From Rhodopseudomonas palustris (GTDB taxonomy: Bacteria; Pseudomonadota; Alphaproteobacteria; Rhizobiales; Xanthobacteraceae): a stretch of 64,000 nt of DNA. This document shows positions 1 to 6,914 of this stretch, piece after piece (positions within the stretch are counted from its first letter, which is position 1; each line of letters starts with the position of its first letter). The notes under the pieces are model-generated. The model did no database searches. It was given only the letters and a program-made list of their open reading frames with translations, and was not told the DNA's origin. The position numbers and the translations under genes were made by a program. The stretch covers positions 1 through 64,000 of the forward strand of contig JACRJB010000019.1 in the NCBI GenBank assembly GCA_016215605.1. The letters are read 5' to 3'.

Positions 1-299
1 CCCGACGATTATCGACCCAGGGGATCCGCCGTGGCGGCCTGAACGCCACCTCCCGAACTCGATCGCAACCATGCGTCTGCTCCTGATCCGCGCACTTGCC
101 AAAACCCTGCCGCGATGCCCCTGTTGTGGCCTCGCCGCAGCGTCAAGCCGGTGGCGGAAACTTATGACGCAGTAGTACTAACCCACCCTACGGCGGTGGT
201 GCTTTCGACGAACGCCACGGCCGGCTTCCACAGCGAACTCTTTGCGAGTGATCCCCTTGCCACTAGACTTCCGCTTCGCTCTCGCCAAAGATTCCGCCC
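1..299. other. Left edge, no confident gene
   Basis: In the first forward frame a reading frame is open from the window edge to a TGA at 40-42 and could be the last 13 codons of a gene lying mostly outside the window, but 42 bases cannot establish that. A 34-codon forward frame at 71-175 contains a CPCCG cluster but has no clear ribosome binding site. I see no RNA gene or repeat here. Confidence 0.3.
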
Positions 300-836
300 A
301 TGCGTCGACGCACCCGCGATTACGGTCCCCGTCCCTCTGTCCCCGAGCCGCGGCCGGTGCTGCTGGCGGCGGTGCGGGATTTCGTGGGGGCTGCGGCGGC
401 GATCGACGGGGTGCGGCGGATCGCGCTGATCGGCTCGCTCGTCACCGACAAGCCGGTACCGAAGGATGCGGATTTGCTGGTCACGATCGCGGCCGAGATG
501 GATCTCGACGCATTGGCGCGAGCTTCCCGGCAGATGCAGGGCAAGGCGCAGAAGATCAATCTCGGCGCCGAGGCTTTCCTCGCCGATCAGAACGGCCGCT
601 ATCTCGGCCGGATCTGCCACTGGCGGGAGTGCCGTGCGCGCGCCCTCTGCCGCGCGCAGCACTGCGGCGCGCGCAATCATCTGAACGACGACCTGCATGA
701 CGTGACGTTGCCCGCCAAGCTGATCGCCGAGCCTCCGCTCGAACTGTGGCCGACCATCGTGCGCCGCGTTCAGCCGGCAGCGGACGTCGAAGCGATCCTA
801 CTGGCGCAAGCGCCGAGTCGCGAAAATGGTCCGTAA
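300..836 (+). CDS. Nucleotidyltransferase-like protein
   Basis: 178 aa. Residues about 40-62 read IALIGSL...PKDADLLV, which resembles the GS-x(n)-D-x-D core of minimal nucleotidyltransferases (Pol beta fold), here as G-S followed by K-D-A-D. A Cys/His-rich stretch (CHWRECRARALCRAQHC, about 107-123) follows and could bind a metal. The start is the ATG at 300, which lacks a good ribosome binding site, so the true start is uncertain. It stands alone between a poorly annotated edge and a convergent gene. The substrate cannot be inferred. Confidence 0.6.
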   Translation: MRRRTRDYGPRPSVPEPRPVLLAAVRDFVGAAAAIDGVRRIALIGSLVTDKPVPKDADLLVTIAAEMDLDALARASRQMQGKAQKINLGAEAFLADQNGRYLGRICHWRECRARALCRAQHCGARNHLNDDLHDVTLPAKLIAEPPLELWPTIVRRVQPAADVEAILLAQAPSRENGP

Positions 837-969
837 GATGGGTTGAGCGCAGAGATCCATCAGAACGACTGCATGTCCGCAAAATGCCATTGCGGAGCGA
901 CGCGAACTTCCACCGTCCTTGCCCGCCCGCGCGGTCGCTTCGCTCCACGCGGACCGCGACGCGATGCCC

Positions 970-1434
970 TTATGGCTGGCCGAAGCGTTGCTGCGCCCGA
1001 CGGATCACTTCCGCGATCATCGGCCCGCTGTTCTTCAGCTCGTCGGCAATCTCGGTGGCGCGGTCCGGCGTGATCAGGGCGCCCTCCTCTCCGTCGAGGA
1101 TACAGCCGCCGGTGGCGTCGGCATAGGCGGCGGCCGCCAGATAGCCGGCCTCGCTGGCCGCCAGATCGCCTCCCCAGCGGAACGCCAGCACATAGCGCCA
1201 GCGATGATCGAACACGACATCCTCCGTTTCGTCCATCAGCTCGCCGGCGTCGAAATGATCGCATTCGAACGCCGTCGGGCGATCGCGCAGCACCGCCGGC
1301 AAGGCGCCGCTCAGCTCCGCGAACGGCCGGGTGACGGACAGACGCAGCGGCGCGCCGCGGCGGTCGAGCGCCTGCTGCCAGTCCTCGATCGTGGTCAGTT
1401 GCCGGTCCGAGAAGACATAAATTTCTATCGACAT
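970..1434 (-). CDS. Hypothetical protein, 154 aa
   Basis: The frame stays open upstream, but the ATG at 1434 (MSIEIYVFSD...) is preferred because the extra upstream residues are Arg/Pro-rich and not protein-like. The product is soluble and acidic, with no signal peptide or membrane segment. It contains an aromatic patch (HRWRYVLAFRWGGD) in the middle and a C-terminal helix ending in RRAQQRFGQP. I do not recognise a named family. Its 5' end faces the DUF2314 gene at 1631 across about 200 bp that carry the LexA-type box, so the two are divergent. Confidence 0.6.
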   Translation of the reverse strand: MSIEIYVFSDRQLTTIEDWQQALDRRGAPLRLSVTRPFAELSGALPAVLRDRPTAFECDHFDAGELMDETEDVVFDHRWRYVLAFRWGGDLAASEAGYLAAAAYADATGGCILDGEEGALITPDRATEIADELKNSGPMIAEVIRRAQQRFGQP

Positions 1435-1557
1435 GTCGGTTGCTCCTGATCCCCATCGGCGGCGGCGCGCGACCGGCGCTCCGGCGATGCGCGGCCTGCG
1501 ACCGACCTCCGTCGGAGACACCCGCGTAACGGTAAATTATTAAACTACTCGCCTGTC

Positions 1558-1586
1558 TTGACATTCGGAACATATCATGAACAAAT
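1558..1586 (+). promoter_or_regulatory. Promoter with LexA-type SOS box (copy A)
   Basis: GAAC at 1568-1571 and GAAC at 1579-1582 are separated by exactly 7 bases, which is the alphaproteobacterial LexA operator (GAAC-N7-GAAC; Rhodobacter and rhizobial LexA). It lies inside a promoter-like stretch: TTGACA at 1558-1563 and a weak -10 around 1581. The ATG at 1577 falls inside the operator, which supports the downstream start at 1631. The same arrangement, almost base for base, recurs at 3994-4022. Confidence 0.75.
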
Positions 1587-1630
1587 GGCTTGGCAAGTTT
1601 TCAAGCGAAGTTTTTTTTGCGGAGGCGGCA

Positions 1631-2125
1631 ATGTTGCTGTGGGGCGTGATTTCACTGGTTGCGTTGTTCATCGCGCCGGTCCGGGCGCAGTCGCTGATCG
1701 ACAAGTCCGTGCGCGACGAGACCGCACGCGTCAGGAACGACGATCCGGCGATGGCGGCGGCGATCGCCAAGGCGCGCGCCGGGCTCGACGATTTTCTCGC
1801 CCGCGCCGATCATCCGGCCGGCGATCAGCGCGAGTTCTCGATCAAGGTGAAAGTGCCGCTCGGCGCCAACAGCGAGTTTCTCTGGCTGCGCCCGTTCGTC
1901 CGCGACGGCGACGGCTTCATCGGCCGCGTCGTCAACACGCCGCGCTACATCGCCAATCTGAACTATGGCGACCGCCTCGCCTTCGAACGCAACGACATCG
2001 CCGACTGGTCGTACAAACAGGACGACCGGGTGATCGGCAATTTCACCGCCTGCGTGCTGATCGCGCGCGAGCCGGCGGCGCAGCGCGCCGCGTTCCGCTC
2101 CCGATACGGCATCGATTGCGAGTGA
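1631..2125 (+). CDS. Secreted DUF2314 protein, copy A (SOS-box gene)
   Basis: 164 aa from the ATG at 1631, which follows a GGAGG at 1621-1625; a longer start at 1577 would sit in the LexA box. Residues 1-20 form a signal peptide ending in A-Q, so the product is exported. The body (about 60-155) matches the DUF2314 pattern: FLWLRPF, GFIGRVVNTP and DIADWSY motifs. A paralogue lies at 4072 with the same operator. The function of DUF2314 proteins is unknown; induction after DNA damage is inferred from the operator only. An independent unit: about 110 bp of spacer precedes the next small frame. Confidence 0.8.
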   Translation: MLLWGVISLVALFIAPVRAQSLIDKSVRDETARVRNDDPAMAAAIAKARAGLDDFLARADHPAGDQREFSIKVKVPLGANSEFLWLRPFVRDGDGFIGRVVNTPRYIANLNYGDRLAFERNDIADWSYKQDDRVIGNFTACVLIAREPAAQRAAFRSRYGIDCE

Positions 2126-2277
2126 CCGCCCGGAGGAAGCGGGCCGGCTGCGGCTGCCGGCGGGCCGCCGTGCCCGCCGGCCGCAAGCGCTTGACGATTT
2201 GTTAACCACGCCCCCAGCGGCACCGAACTGATCGCTTGCATTTTAATTATCGCCTCGACAGCAACAAGGAGCAGACG

Positions 2278-2469
2278 ATGAACGAAGCGCTACTGATCAT
2301 GCCCAACATGCGCGGCGGCTGCGCGACGGTTGGTAGCAAGGTGCACACGTTGTTCCGCGTCAACGGCCGGCGGCCGGGCCTGGCGCAGCTGGAGACGGAC
2401 GCAGAAGCGGCGGCGGATCGCGACGACCAGAGCGCGGGCCATGATGAAGCGAACAGGTCGAGCCGGTAA
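2278..2469 (+). CDS. Small hypothetical protein, 63 aa
   Basis: The ATG at 2278 has a very good ribosome binding site (AAGGAG at 2265-2270, 7 bases away), the main reason to list it. The product begins MNEALLIMPNMRGGC and becomes Asp/Ala/Arg-rich, with no signal peptide, membrane segment or recognised family. The C-terminal half has a composition typical of chance frames in GC-rich DNA, so it may be a truncated remnant. It lies between DUF2314 copy A and a palindromic repeat pair. Confidence 0.35.
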   Translation: MNEALLIMPNMRGGCATVGSKVHTLFRVNGRRPGLAQLETDAEAAADRDDQSAGHDEANRSSR

Positions 2470-2487
2470 CGATCAGCTGGTCGTGGC

Positions 2488-2567
2488 GTAGCCCGGGTGA
2501 GCGAAGCGACACCCGGGTTGTTGCTTTGAGGCAGACCCCGCGTATCGCTACGCTCATGCGGGCTACA
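2488..2567. repeat. Inverted pair of palindromic intergenic repeats
   Basis: A unit starting gtagcccgggtgagcgaagc at 2488-2518 is followed by a diverged inverted copy at about 2536-2567, which reads gtagcccgcatgagcg on the other strand. Such paired palindromes (REP/BIME-like) are common between genes in the Bradyrhizobium/Rhodopseudomonas group. The pair lies just past the end of the monooxygenase gene and may act in transcript termination. Confidence 0.7.
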
Positions 2568-2598
2568 GGCCGACAGGCCAGCTACGCGCGTCGACGAA

Positions 2599-3891
2599 CT
2601 ACACTCCCGCCCGCTCCTTCACCCGCGCGCCCTTCGCGATCGTCGGCGGTGCGGCGTTCAACGTCTCGATCGCGAAGCCGGCGGCGGCCTTGTAGCCGGC
2701 CATGAAGGCGGCGCGCTCGGCCGGCGGGATGACGTCGTCGATATTGTCGAAGGTGCCGCCGCAGCGCTCGTCCACCAGATTGAGCAGACCGAACGGGCCG
2801 GCGCCGCGGTTGCGCAGGATCAGCTGCGAGATCGGGCCGCACATCTTGGCGTCGAACGCCGCCAGCGCCGCTTGGTTAGCACCGTGCGCCACCATCGCGG
2901 CGCCGAGTTCGCGCGCGTCGATGATCGCCTGGCTGCCGCCGTTGGAGCCGGTCGGATACATCGCATGCGCGGCGTCGCCGAGCAGCAGCACCGGGCCGTC
3001 GCGCCAGGTCGGCACCGGATCGCGGTCGATCATCGGATTCTCGAACGCGCTGGTGGATTCGCGGATCAGGGCCGGCACGTCGAGCCAGTCCCACACCCAG
3101 CCGTCGAAATGATGCGCGAAGTCGGCGGTGGGCACCTGGCGGAACCAGCCCTGCTGCTTCCAGCCTTCGCTGTTGTCGAGGGTCACTTCGGCGATCCAGT
3201 TGATCATCGACAGCCCGGTCGCGGGATCGGGATGCGAGATCGGATAGATCACCACGCGATGCTTGTGCGTGCCGAGGCCGATGAACGACGCGCCGGTGCG
3301 GGTCGGCTTGCCCCAGGTGGTGCCGCGCCACATCACCGCGCCGCCCCAATGGATCGGCGGCTGATCGGGATGCATCTGCGCGCGGATCGCCGAGTGGATG
3401 CCGTCGGCGCCGATCAGGAGCGCGCCGTGATCCTCCGTGGTGGTGCCGTCGGCGTGCTCGACCCGGACGCTGACGCTGTCGCCGGTGTTGCGATAGGACG
3501 TGACGCGGCAGCCGAGTCGCACCGCATCGGCGCCGAGCCGCTTCACCACTTCGTCGTGCAGCAGCACTTGGAATTGGCCGCGATGCACCGCGTATTGCGG
3601 CCAGGCGTAGCCGGCCAACCTGCCGCGCGGCTCGGCGTAAATGTCGTTGCCGTTGAGGCCGACCAGCGCCCATTCCTGCGCCGGCAGGCCGACGCGATCG
3701 AGTTCGGCCTCGCCGATGCCGAGATCGCCGAGCTCGCGCACCGCGTTGGGCTGCAGATTGATGCCGACGCCGAGCGGCCGCATCTCGCGCGCGGCCTCGT
3801 AGACCACGCAGGGCACGCCGATCTGATGCAGCGTCAGCGCCGTCGCCAGCCCGCCGATGCCGCCGCCGGCAATGATGACCTTGTCGCTCAT
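2599..3891 (-). CDS. PhzS-type FAD-dependent monooxygenase
   Basis: 430 aa; start ATG at 3891 (MSDKVIIAGGGIGGLATA). The N-terminal GGGIGG dinucleotide fold binds FAD. RPLGVGINLQPNAV, YAVHRG, the GADGIHSAIR motif (about 160) and the second FAD motif GDAAHAMYPTGSNG (about 300) are all present, as in group A flavoprotein hydroxylases. The GVGINLQP and IHRG-like stretches closely resemble PhzS, which hydroxylates a phenazine carboxylate, but no phenazine genes are here, so the substrate is unknown. It sits between two DUF2314 paralogues and is divergent from the second, whose LexA-type box lies about 110 bp upstream of this start. Confidence 0.8.
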   Translation of the reverse strand: MSDKVIIAGGGIGGLATALTLHQIGVPCVVYEAAREMRPLGVGINLQPNAVRELGDLGIGEAELDRVGLPAQEWALVGLNGNDIYAEPRGRLAGYAWPQYAVHRGQFQVLLHDEVVKRLGADAVRLGCRVTSYRNTGDSVSVRVEHADGTTTEDHGALLIGADGIHSAIRAQMHPDQPPIHWGGAVMWRGTTWGKPTRTGASFIGLGTHKHRVVIYPISHPDPATGLSMINWIAEVTLDNSEGWKQQGWFRQVPTADFAHHFDGWVWDWLDVPALIRESTSAFENPMIDRDPVPTWRDGPVLLLGDAAHAMYPTGSNGGSQAIIDARELGAAMVAHGANQAALAAFDAKMCGPISQLILRNRGAGPFGLLNLVDERCGGTFDNIDDVIPPAERAAFMAGYKAAAGFAIETLNAAPPTIAKGARVKERAGV

Positions 3892-3993
3892 GAACGCCCC
3901 ACCCTCGACCTGCTTGTGATTGCGATGTGCTGTAGCCAGCCACGACCGGCGAGGCAACCGGCCCGGCACCAAGATGTCCGGGGAATGACCGAC

Positions 3994-4022
3994 TTGACGC
4001 TCGGAACATATCAAGAACAGAA
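3994..4022 (+). promoter_or_regulatory. Promoter with LexA-type SOS box (copy B)
   Basis: GAAC at 4004-4007 and 4015-4018 with a 7-base spacer, preceded by TTGACG at 3994-3999. The core (CGGAACATATCA then GAACA) is nearly identical to copy A at 1558-1586, although the surrounding DNA is not. It lies 50 bp upstream of the DUF2314 copy B start. The box is between divergent genes, so it could also affect the monooxygenase, but its position suits the forward promoter. Confidence 0.78.
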
Positions 4023-4071
4023 TTGCAGCCGTTACTTGATGCATTGTTTTTGCTTGTTTCAGGAGGGCGCC

Positions 4072-4602
4072 ATGACGCGCCGGACCTTTGCGCTGGCAGC
4101 CGTCGGGCTGCTGCTCTCGGCGCTTCCGCCTGCCGGGGCGGGCAATTTGCTCGACCGGGTCGAGCGCGACGAACTTCGCTACGTGCCCGACGACGATCCG
4201 GCGATGCAGGCGGCGATCGCCAAGGCCCGCGCCACCCTGCCCGATTTCCTCGCCAAGGCCGCGCGCCCGCGGATCAACCAGCGCACCTTCGCGCTGAAGG
4301 TGGAGGTCAGGCTCGCCGACGGCCGCAGCGAATTCCTGTGGGTCACGCGCTTCGCCAACCAGGGCGACGATTTCATCGGCGTGGTCGACAACGAGCCGCG
4401 GCTGGTGCCGACCCTGAAACGCGGCGGCTATCTGGTGTTCAAGCGCGACGAGATCGCCGACTGGCTGTATCTCGAAGGCGACCGGATGGTCGGCAATTTC
4501 ACGCTGTGCGCGATGACGGCCGCGGTGCCGGAGGATCGCCGCATCGCCCGCGAGCAATTCGGCCTCGCTTGCGACGACGCTCCACCCGCGGCACCGCGAT
4601 GA
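4072..4602 (+). CDS. Secreted DUF2314 protein, copy B (SOS-box gene)
   Basis: 176 aa; ATG at 4072 behind AGGAGG at 4061-4066. Residues 1-23 form a signal peptide that starts MTRRTF and ends in AGA, so it could use the Sec or a weak Tat route. The DUF2314 core is conserved with copy A: DDPAMQAAIAKAR, SEFLWVTRF, DFIGVVDNEP, DEIADWLY and the closing GNFTLCAM. It overlaps the next gene by four bases (ATGA), so the two are translated together. Role unknown; damage induction is inferred from the operator. Confidence 0.8.
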   Translation: MTRRTFALAAVGLLLSALPPAGAGNLLDRVERDELRYVPDDDPAMQAAIAKARATLPDFLAKAARPRINQRTFALKVEVRLADGRSEFLWVTRFANQGDDFIGVVDNEPRLVPTLKRGGYLVFKRDEIADWLYLEGDRMVGNFTLCAMTAAVPEDRRIAREQFGLACDDAPPAAPR

Positions 4603-5039
4603 GCAACGCCCGCGCCGCGCTGATCGTCGCGCCGGACGGCGACCATGTCACCGGCCATTGCGCCTGCTGTGGCAGAGTCAGCCGCTGTGTGTGGGGCACC
4701 GTGTCGACCGACGATGCAGGCCTCGCCATGTACTACGTGCACTGGAGCGTCGGCCACGTCGCCGAGGTCGGCGCCGATCTCGACCTGATCATCGGCCGCT
4801 GGGGCGACGGCACCGGCGCGGCGGATCGTTGCGTGGTGCGACTACATCACGTCGTGAGCCCGGACGGGGTGATGGTGCAGGACGCGGCGATGCGCGACGG
4901 GTTCGATCGTCTGGCGGCGCGGGCGCTGGCGCGCGCCGAGGTGATCGGCACCCCGCTCGCCGCGGAAGTGTTCGCCGTCTACGACGCGATCCTGCTGCAG
5001 GATGCGCGGCTCGGCGAATTGCATGGCGCCGCGGCGTGA
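4599..5039 (+). CDS. Hypothetical Cys-rich N-terminus protein, coupled to DUF2314
   Basis: 146 aa, starting in an ATGA overlap with the DUF2314 copy B gene, so it shares that transcript and presumably its LexA-type control. The N-terminus carries four cysteines (GHCACCGRVSRC, residues about 19-30), a possible metal or redox site. The middle contains MYYVHWSVGHVAEVGADLDLIIGRWGDG. No signal peptide, so it is predicted cytoplasmic while its partner is exported. I do not recognise the family. Copy A has no such partner. Confidence 0.7.
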   Translation: MSNARAALIVAPDGDHVTGHCACCGRVSRCVWGTVSTDDAGLAMYYVHWSVGHVAEVGADLDLIIGRWGDGTGAADRCVVRLHHVVSPDGVMVQDAAMRDGFDRLAARALARAEVIGTPLAAEVFAVYDAILLQDARLGELHGAAA

Positions 5040-5104
5040 CGATGCCGTGCGCCGCGCCGCGCACGACAGCTCGGGCATGCGAGGCGAGTTCCGCAGCGGT
5101 CCGC

Positions 5105-5533
5105 CTAGCGCAGGCCGATCGCGAGGCCGCTGAGGTCGAGGTCGGCGATCAGGCCGACCTGCCGGCCGGAGAGTTCGAGCACCGCGCCCTTCTCGTTGCG
5201 CAGCACGATGGCGCGGGCGCCGACGCCGATCGCGGCACCCGCGCCGGCGGCGCCGTAGATGCCGGCGACATCGCTGGCGCTGCGGATGTTGCTGACGCGG
5301 CCGACCAGGTCGGCCTTCGAGCCGCCGAACACCAGGCCGTAGGACAGGCCGCCGATCGACAGCGGATAGCGCCGGCCGTTGAAGGTCAGCGTGCCGGAGC
5401 CGCCCGAGCCGCCGATGATCCAGCCGCCCTTGAGGATGGTGAGCGCGATCCGGCCCTCGGCCGCGCGCGCGGCGGTGGTGCCGGCGATCGCCGCGAGCAT
5501 CAGGGCGAACGCAACTCCGAACAATCGACGCAT
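5105..5533 (-). CDS. Secreted glycine-rich hypothetical protein
   Basis: 142 aa; ATG at 5533 preceded by GGAGA. Residues 1-24 are a signal peptide ending in ARA. The mature part alternates short beta-like strands with glycine stretches (GGWIIGGSGGSGTLTFNGRRY, then LSYGLVFGGSKADLVGRV) and ends in a hydrophobic strand, LDLSGLAIGLR. This suggests a small periplasmic beta-rich protein, loosely like the EipA/DUF1134 type, but I cannot assign a family. Convergent with the Cys-rich gene upstream. Confidence 0.65.
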   Translation of the reverse strand: MRRLFGVAFALMLAAIAGTTAARAAEGRIALTILKGGWIIGGSGGSGTLTFNGRRYPLSIGGLSYGLVFGGSKADLVGRVSNIRSASDVAGIYGAAGAGAAIGVGARAIVLRNEKGAVLELSGRQVGLIADLDLSGLAIGLR

Positions 5534-5726
5534 CGGTCTCTCCTGCTGACGACGAGCCGATCGGCGACCGGCGACACGACCGCGCCACCACGGCGCGACG
5601 ATTCGTGCAGCCACCATAGCAGAGCGCGCCCCGCCCGGCGGCCTCGTCTGGCGAGACGATGCGTCTCGACATGTTTGTCCATCATTCCGTGGCTCGCGCA
5701 GATCGCGAACCCTTGCCTATCGTTCG

Positions 5727-5876
5727 TCATTCCGGGGCGCGAGCGCAGCTCGCGAACCCGGAATCTATAGCCCCTGGAGTCGCGATCGTGCGCAGCGGCG
5801 CAACCGCCGTGCCTCGAGACGGAGCGCGGGGATGATGGATTCCGGGCTCGCCGCTGCGCGGCGCCCCGGAATGACG
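5727..5876. repeat. Inverted REP pair (attccgggg family)
   Basis: The unit cattccggggcgcgagcg at about 5727-5768 recurs in inverted orientation at about 5836-5876, ending gccccggaatgac, and the pair encloses about 70 bp. The same family appears at 27597-27692 and 32326-32369. Confidence 0.75.
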
Positions 5877-5934
5877 GACGAGAAGCCGCGCATGATGTGG
5901 GCGCAGCGCAAGTCTGCCTGCCGGAAAGGTCTTC

Positions 5935-6085
5935 GTGTCCCGCACGCGGTGCAGCGCGCAGCGCTGCGCCGCAGATGCGGGACCCCGGTTTCTTCTGGAG
6001 AAGTAGCAAGTGTTGTGGGCCCCCCGAACCGGGGTCCCGGATCTGCGCAGCGGCACTGCGTGCCGCGGCGCGTCCGGGACACGCG
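5935..6085. repeat. Inverted REP pair (gtcccg family)
   Basis: Left arm from about 5936 (gtcccgcacgcggtgcagcg) to the 'gggaccccggtttc' near 5990; right arm from about 6022 (gaaccggggtcccgg) to 'gtccgggacacg' near 6084. Read on opposite strands the arms match well, making a long imperfect inverted repeat of about 150 bp. It is a different family from the neighbouring element, so two BIME-like elements sit in tandem in this gap. Confidence 0.7.
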
Positions 6086-6093
6086 AAAGCCCC

Positions 6094-6121
6094 TTGACAA
6101 TAATCCTAATATGATTATAGT
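6094..6121 (+). promoter_or_regulatory. Near-consensus promoter with internal palindrome
   Basis: TTGACA at 6094-6099, a 16-bp spacer and TATAGT at 6116-6121 make the best sigma-70 match seen in the window. The spacer holds ATAATC (6100-6105), 7 bases, then GATTAT (6113-6118), an exact inverted repeat that overlaps the -10, as expected for a repressor site. No recognised gene starts within 700 bp downstream, so it may drive an sRNA or a small frame (6226-6363). Confidence 0.65.
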
Positions 6122-6225
6122 CCGCTTCGTCCTGTCCGTGAGGGGCGCTTCGCGAGGCGTCGTACAAGCGGGACAGATCGGACGGGCTGGGCGACCGGCC
6201 CCGATGATAGTTCGATGAAGCCGGC

Positions 6226-6363
6226 ATGGCGCTGGCGGAGTCGGACGGACGCGGCGTCCTGCGCGTTGCGGTTCGCACCCGCACGTCCGGGAGGCTTCGG
6301 GTACCCGTCCGGGCCTACTACGAGGCTCTGCGACTTGTTAGTTCGCTGGACGGGGGCAGGTGA
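6226..6363 (+). CDS. Candidate 45-aa small protein downstream of strong promoter
   Basis: Reads MALAESDGRGVLRVAVRTRT..., contains VRAYYEALRLV, and stops at 6361-6363. Listed only because it lies about 100 bp after the near-consensus promoter at 6094 and is followed at once by a GGCGG-N6-CCGCC hairpin (6365-6380). It has no convincing ribosome binding site. The leader (6126-6180) can fold, as CTGTCC and GGGACAG are complementary. A noncoding structured RNA is an equally good explanation. Confidence 0.25.
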   Translation: MALAESDGRGVLRVAVRTRTSGRLRVPVRAYYEALRLVSSLDGGR

Positions 6364-6600
6364 AGGCGGCGTAATCCGCCGGATCCGTGGGGTTTCATTA
6401 CCCTTGCCTGTCCCCGGAAGCACGGGCCTGAAAGCCTAAAACCGCCGCGGTGGGCGCGCCGGAAGGCGTTGCGCGATGGTCCGCAAAGCCATCGCGAGAA
6501 CCACCAACTATCCGCGCCGACCGGCGCGCCCCCACCCCTCGCTGTGATAGCGACGGGCGCAAAGCTCGGGCTCGATGGAGCCGCGAGACCAATTCGCCAT

Positions 6601-6675
6601 GGCTGTTTGAAAATTGGCTGTTCGAAAATTGGCTGTTCGAAAATTGGCTGTTCGAAAATTGGCTGTTTGATATTC
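6601..6675. repeat. 15-bp tandem repeat, four full copies
   Basis: The unit ggctgttcgaaaatt is repeated at 6601-6615, 6616-6630, 6631-6645 and 6646-6660 with one T/C difference in the first, then a decayed fifth copy to 6675. It is AT-rich compared with its surroundings and holds the palindrome TTCGAA. The period of 15 keeps both strands open as frames (FENWL forward, FSNSQ reverse), but neither frame looks like a real protein. It lies in a gene-free gap. Confidence 0.9.
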
Positions 6676-6779
6676 GCATCGGCAAGCGCGATGAGGCGAA
6701 TGGCGATGAGGCACGGCGGCGCGACGCGCATGCGTGCGACGCTTCTCGGCCGCGCTTCGCCACCGCCGCCGTTTCGTCC

Positions 6780-6793
6780 TTGATACAGGTCAA
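6780..6793 (+). promoter_or_regulatory. FNR/FixK-type box
   Basis: TTGATACAGGTCAA matches the FNR/FixK consensus TTGAT-N4-ATCAA at nine of the ten defined positions. It lies about 120 bp upstream of the ATG at 6915. In this bacterial group such sites are read by FixK or AadR-type regulators under low oxygen. A single match in 64 kb could be chance; the position between genes favours function. Confidence 0.5.
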
Positions 6794-6914
6794 AGCCGGG
6801 CCGCCGCTCGCGATGATTTGTCCGCGTGTTGCACCAATGATCGATGGGTAAAACCCGCGCCGCGGCGCAGGTCCGGCTTTCGGCGGCGCGTAATTGGCGG
6901 TAGGTTGCGGGATC

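Larger units (their letters stand above)
6440..6914. other. Gene-free stretch upstream of zinc-ribbon gene
   Basis: About 475 bp without a supported gene. It holds the 15-bp tandem repeat (6601-6675) and an FNR/FixK-type box (6780-6793). The open frames through it are by-products of the repeat and of GC bias. Confidence 0.6.

Noticed and set aside
1577-1630. Upstream start of DUF2314 copy A at 1577
   Set aside because: It would put the start codon inside the LexA-type box and hide the signal peptide; GGAGG marks the start at 1631.
6601-6675. CRISPR-like array
   Set aside because: The 15-bp units abut with no spacers and there are no cas genes.
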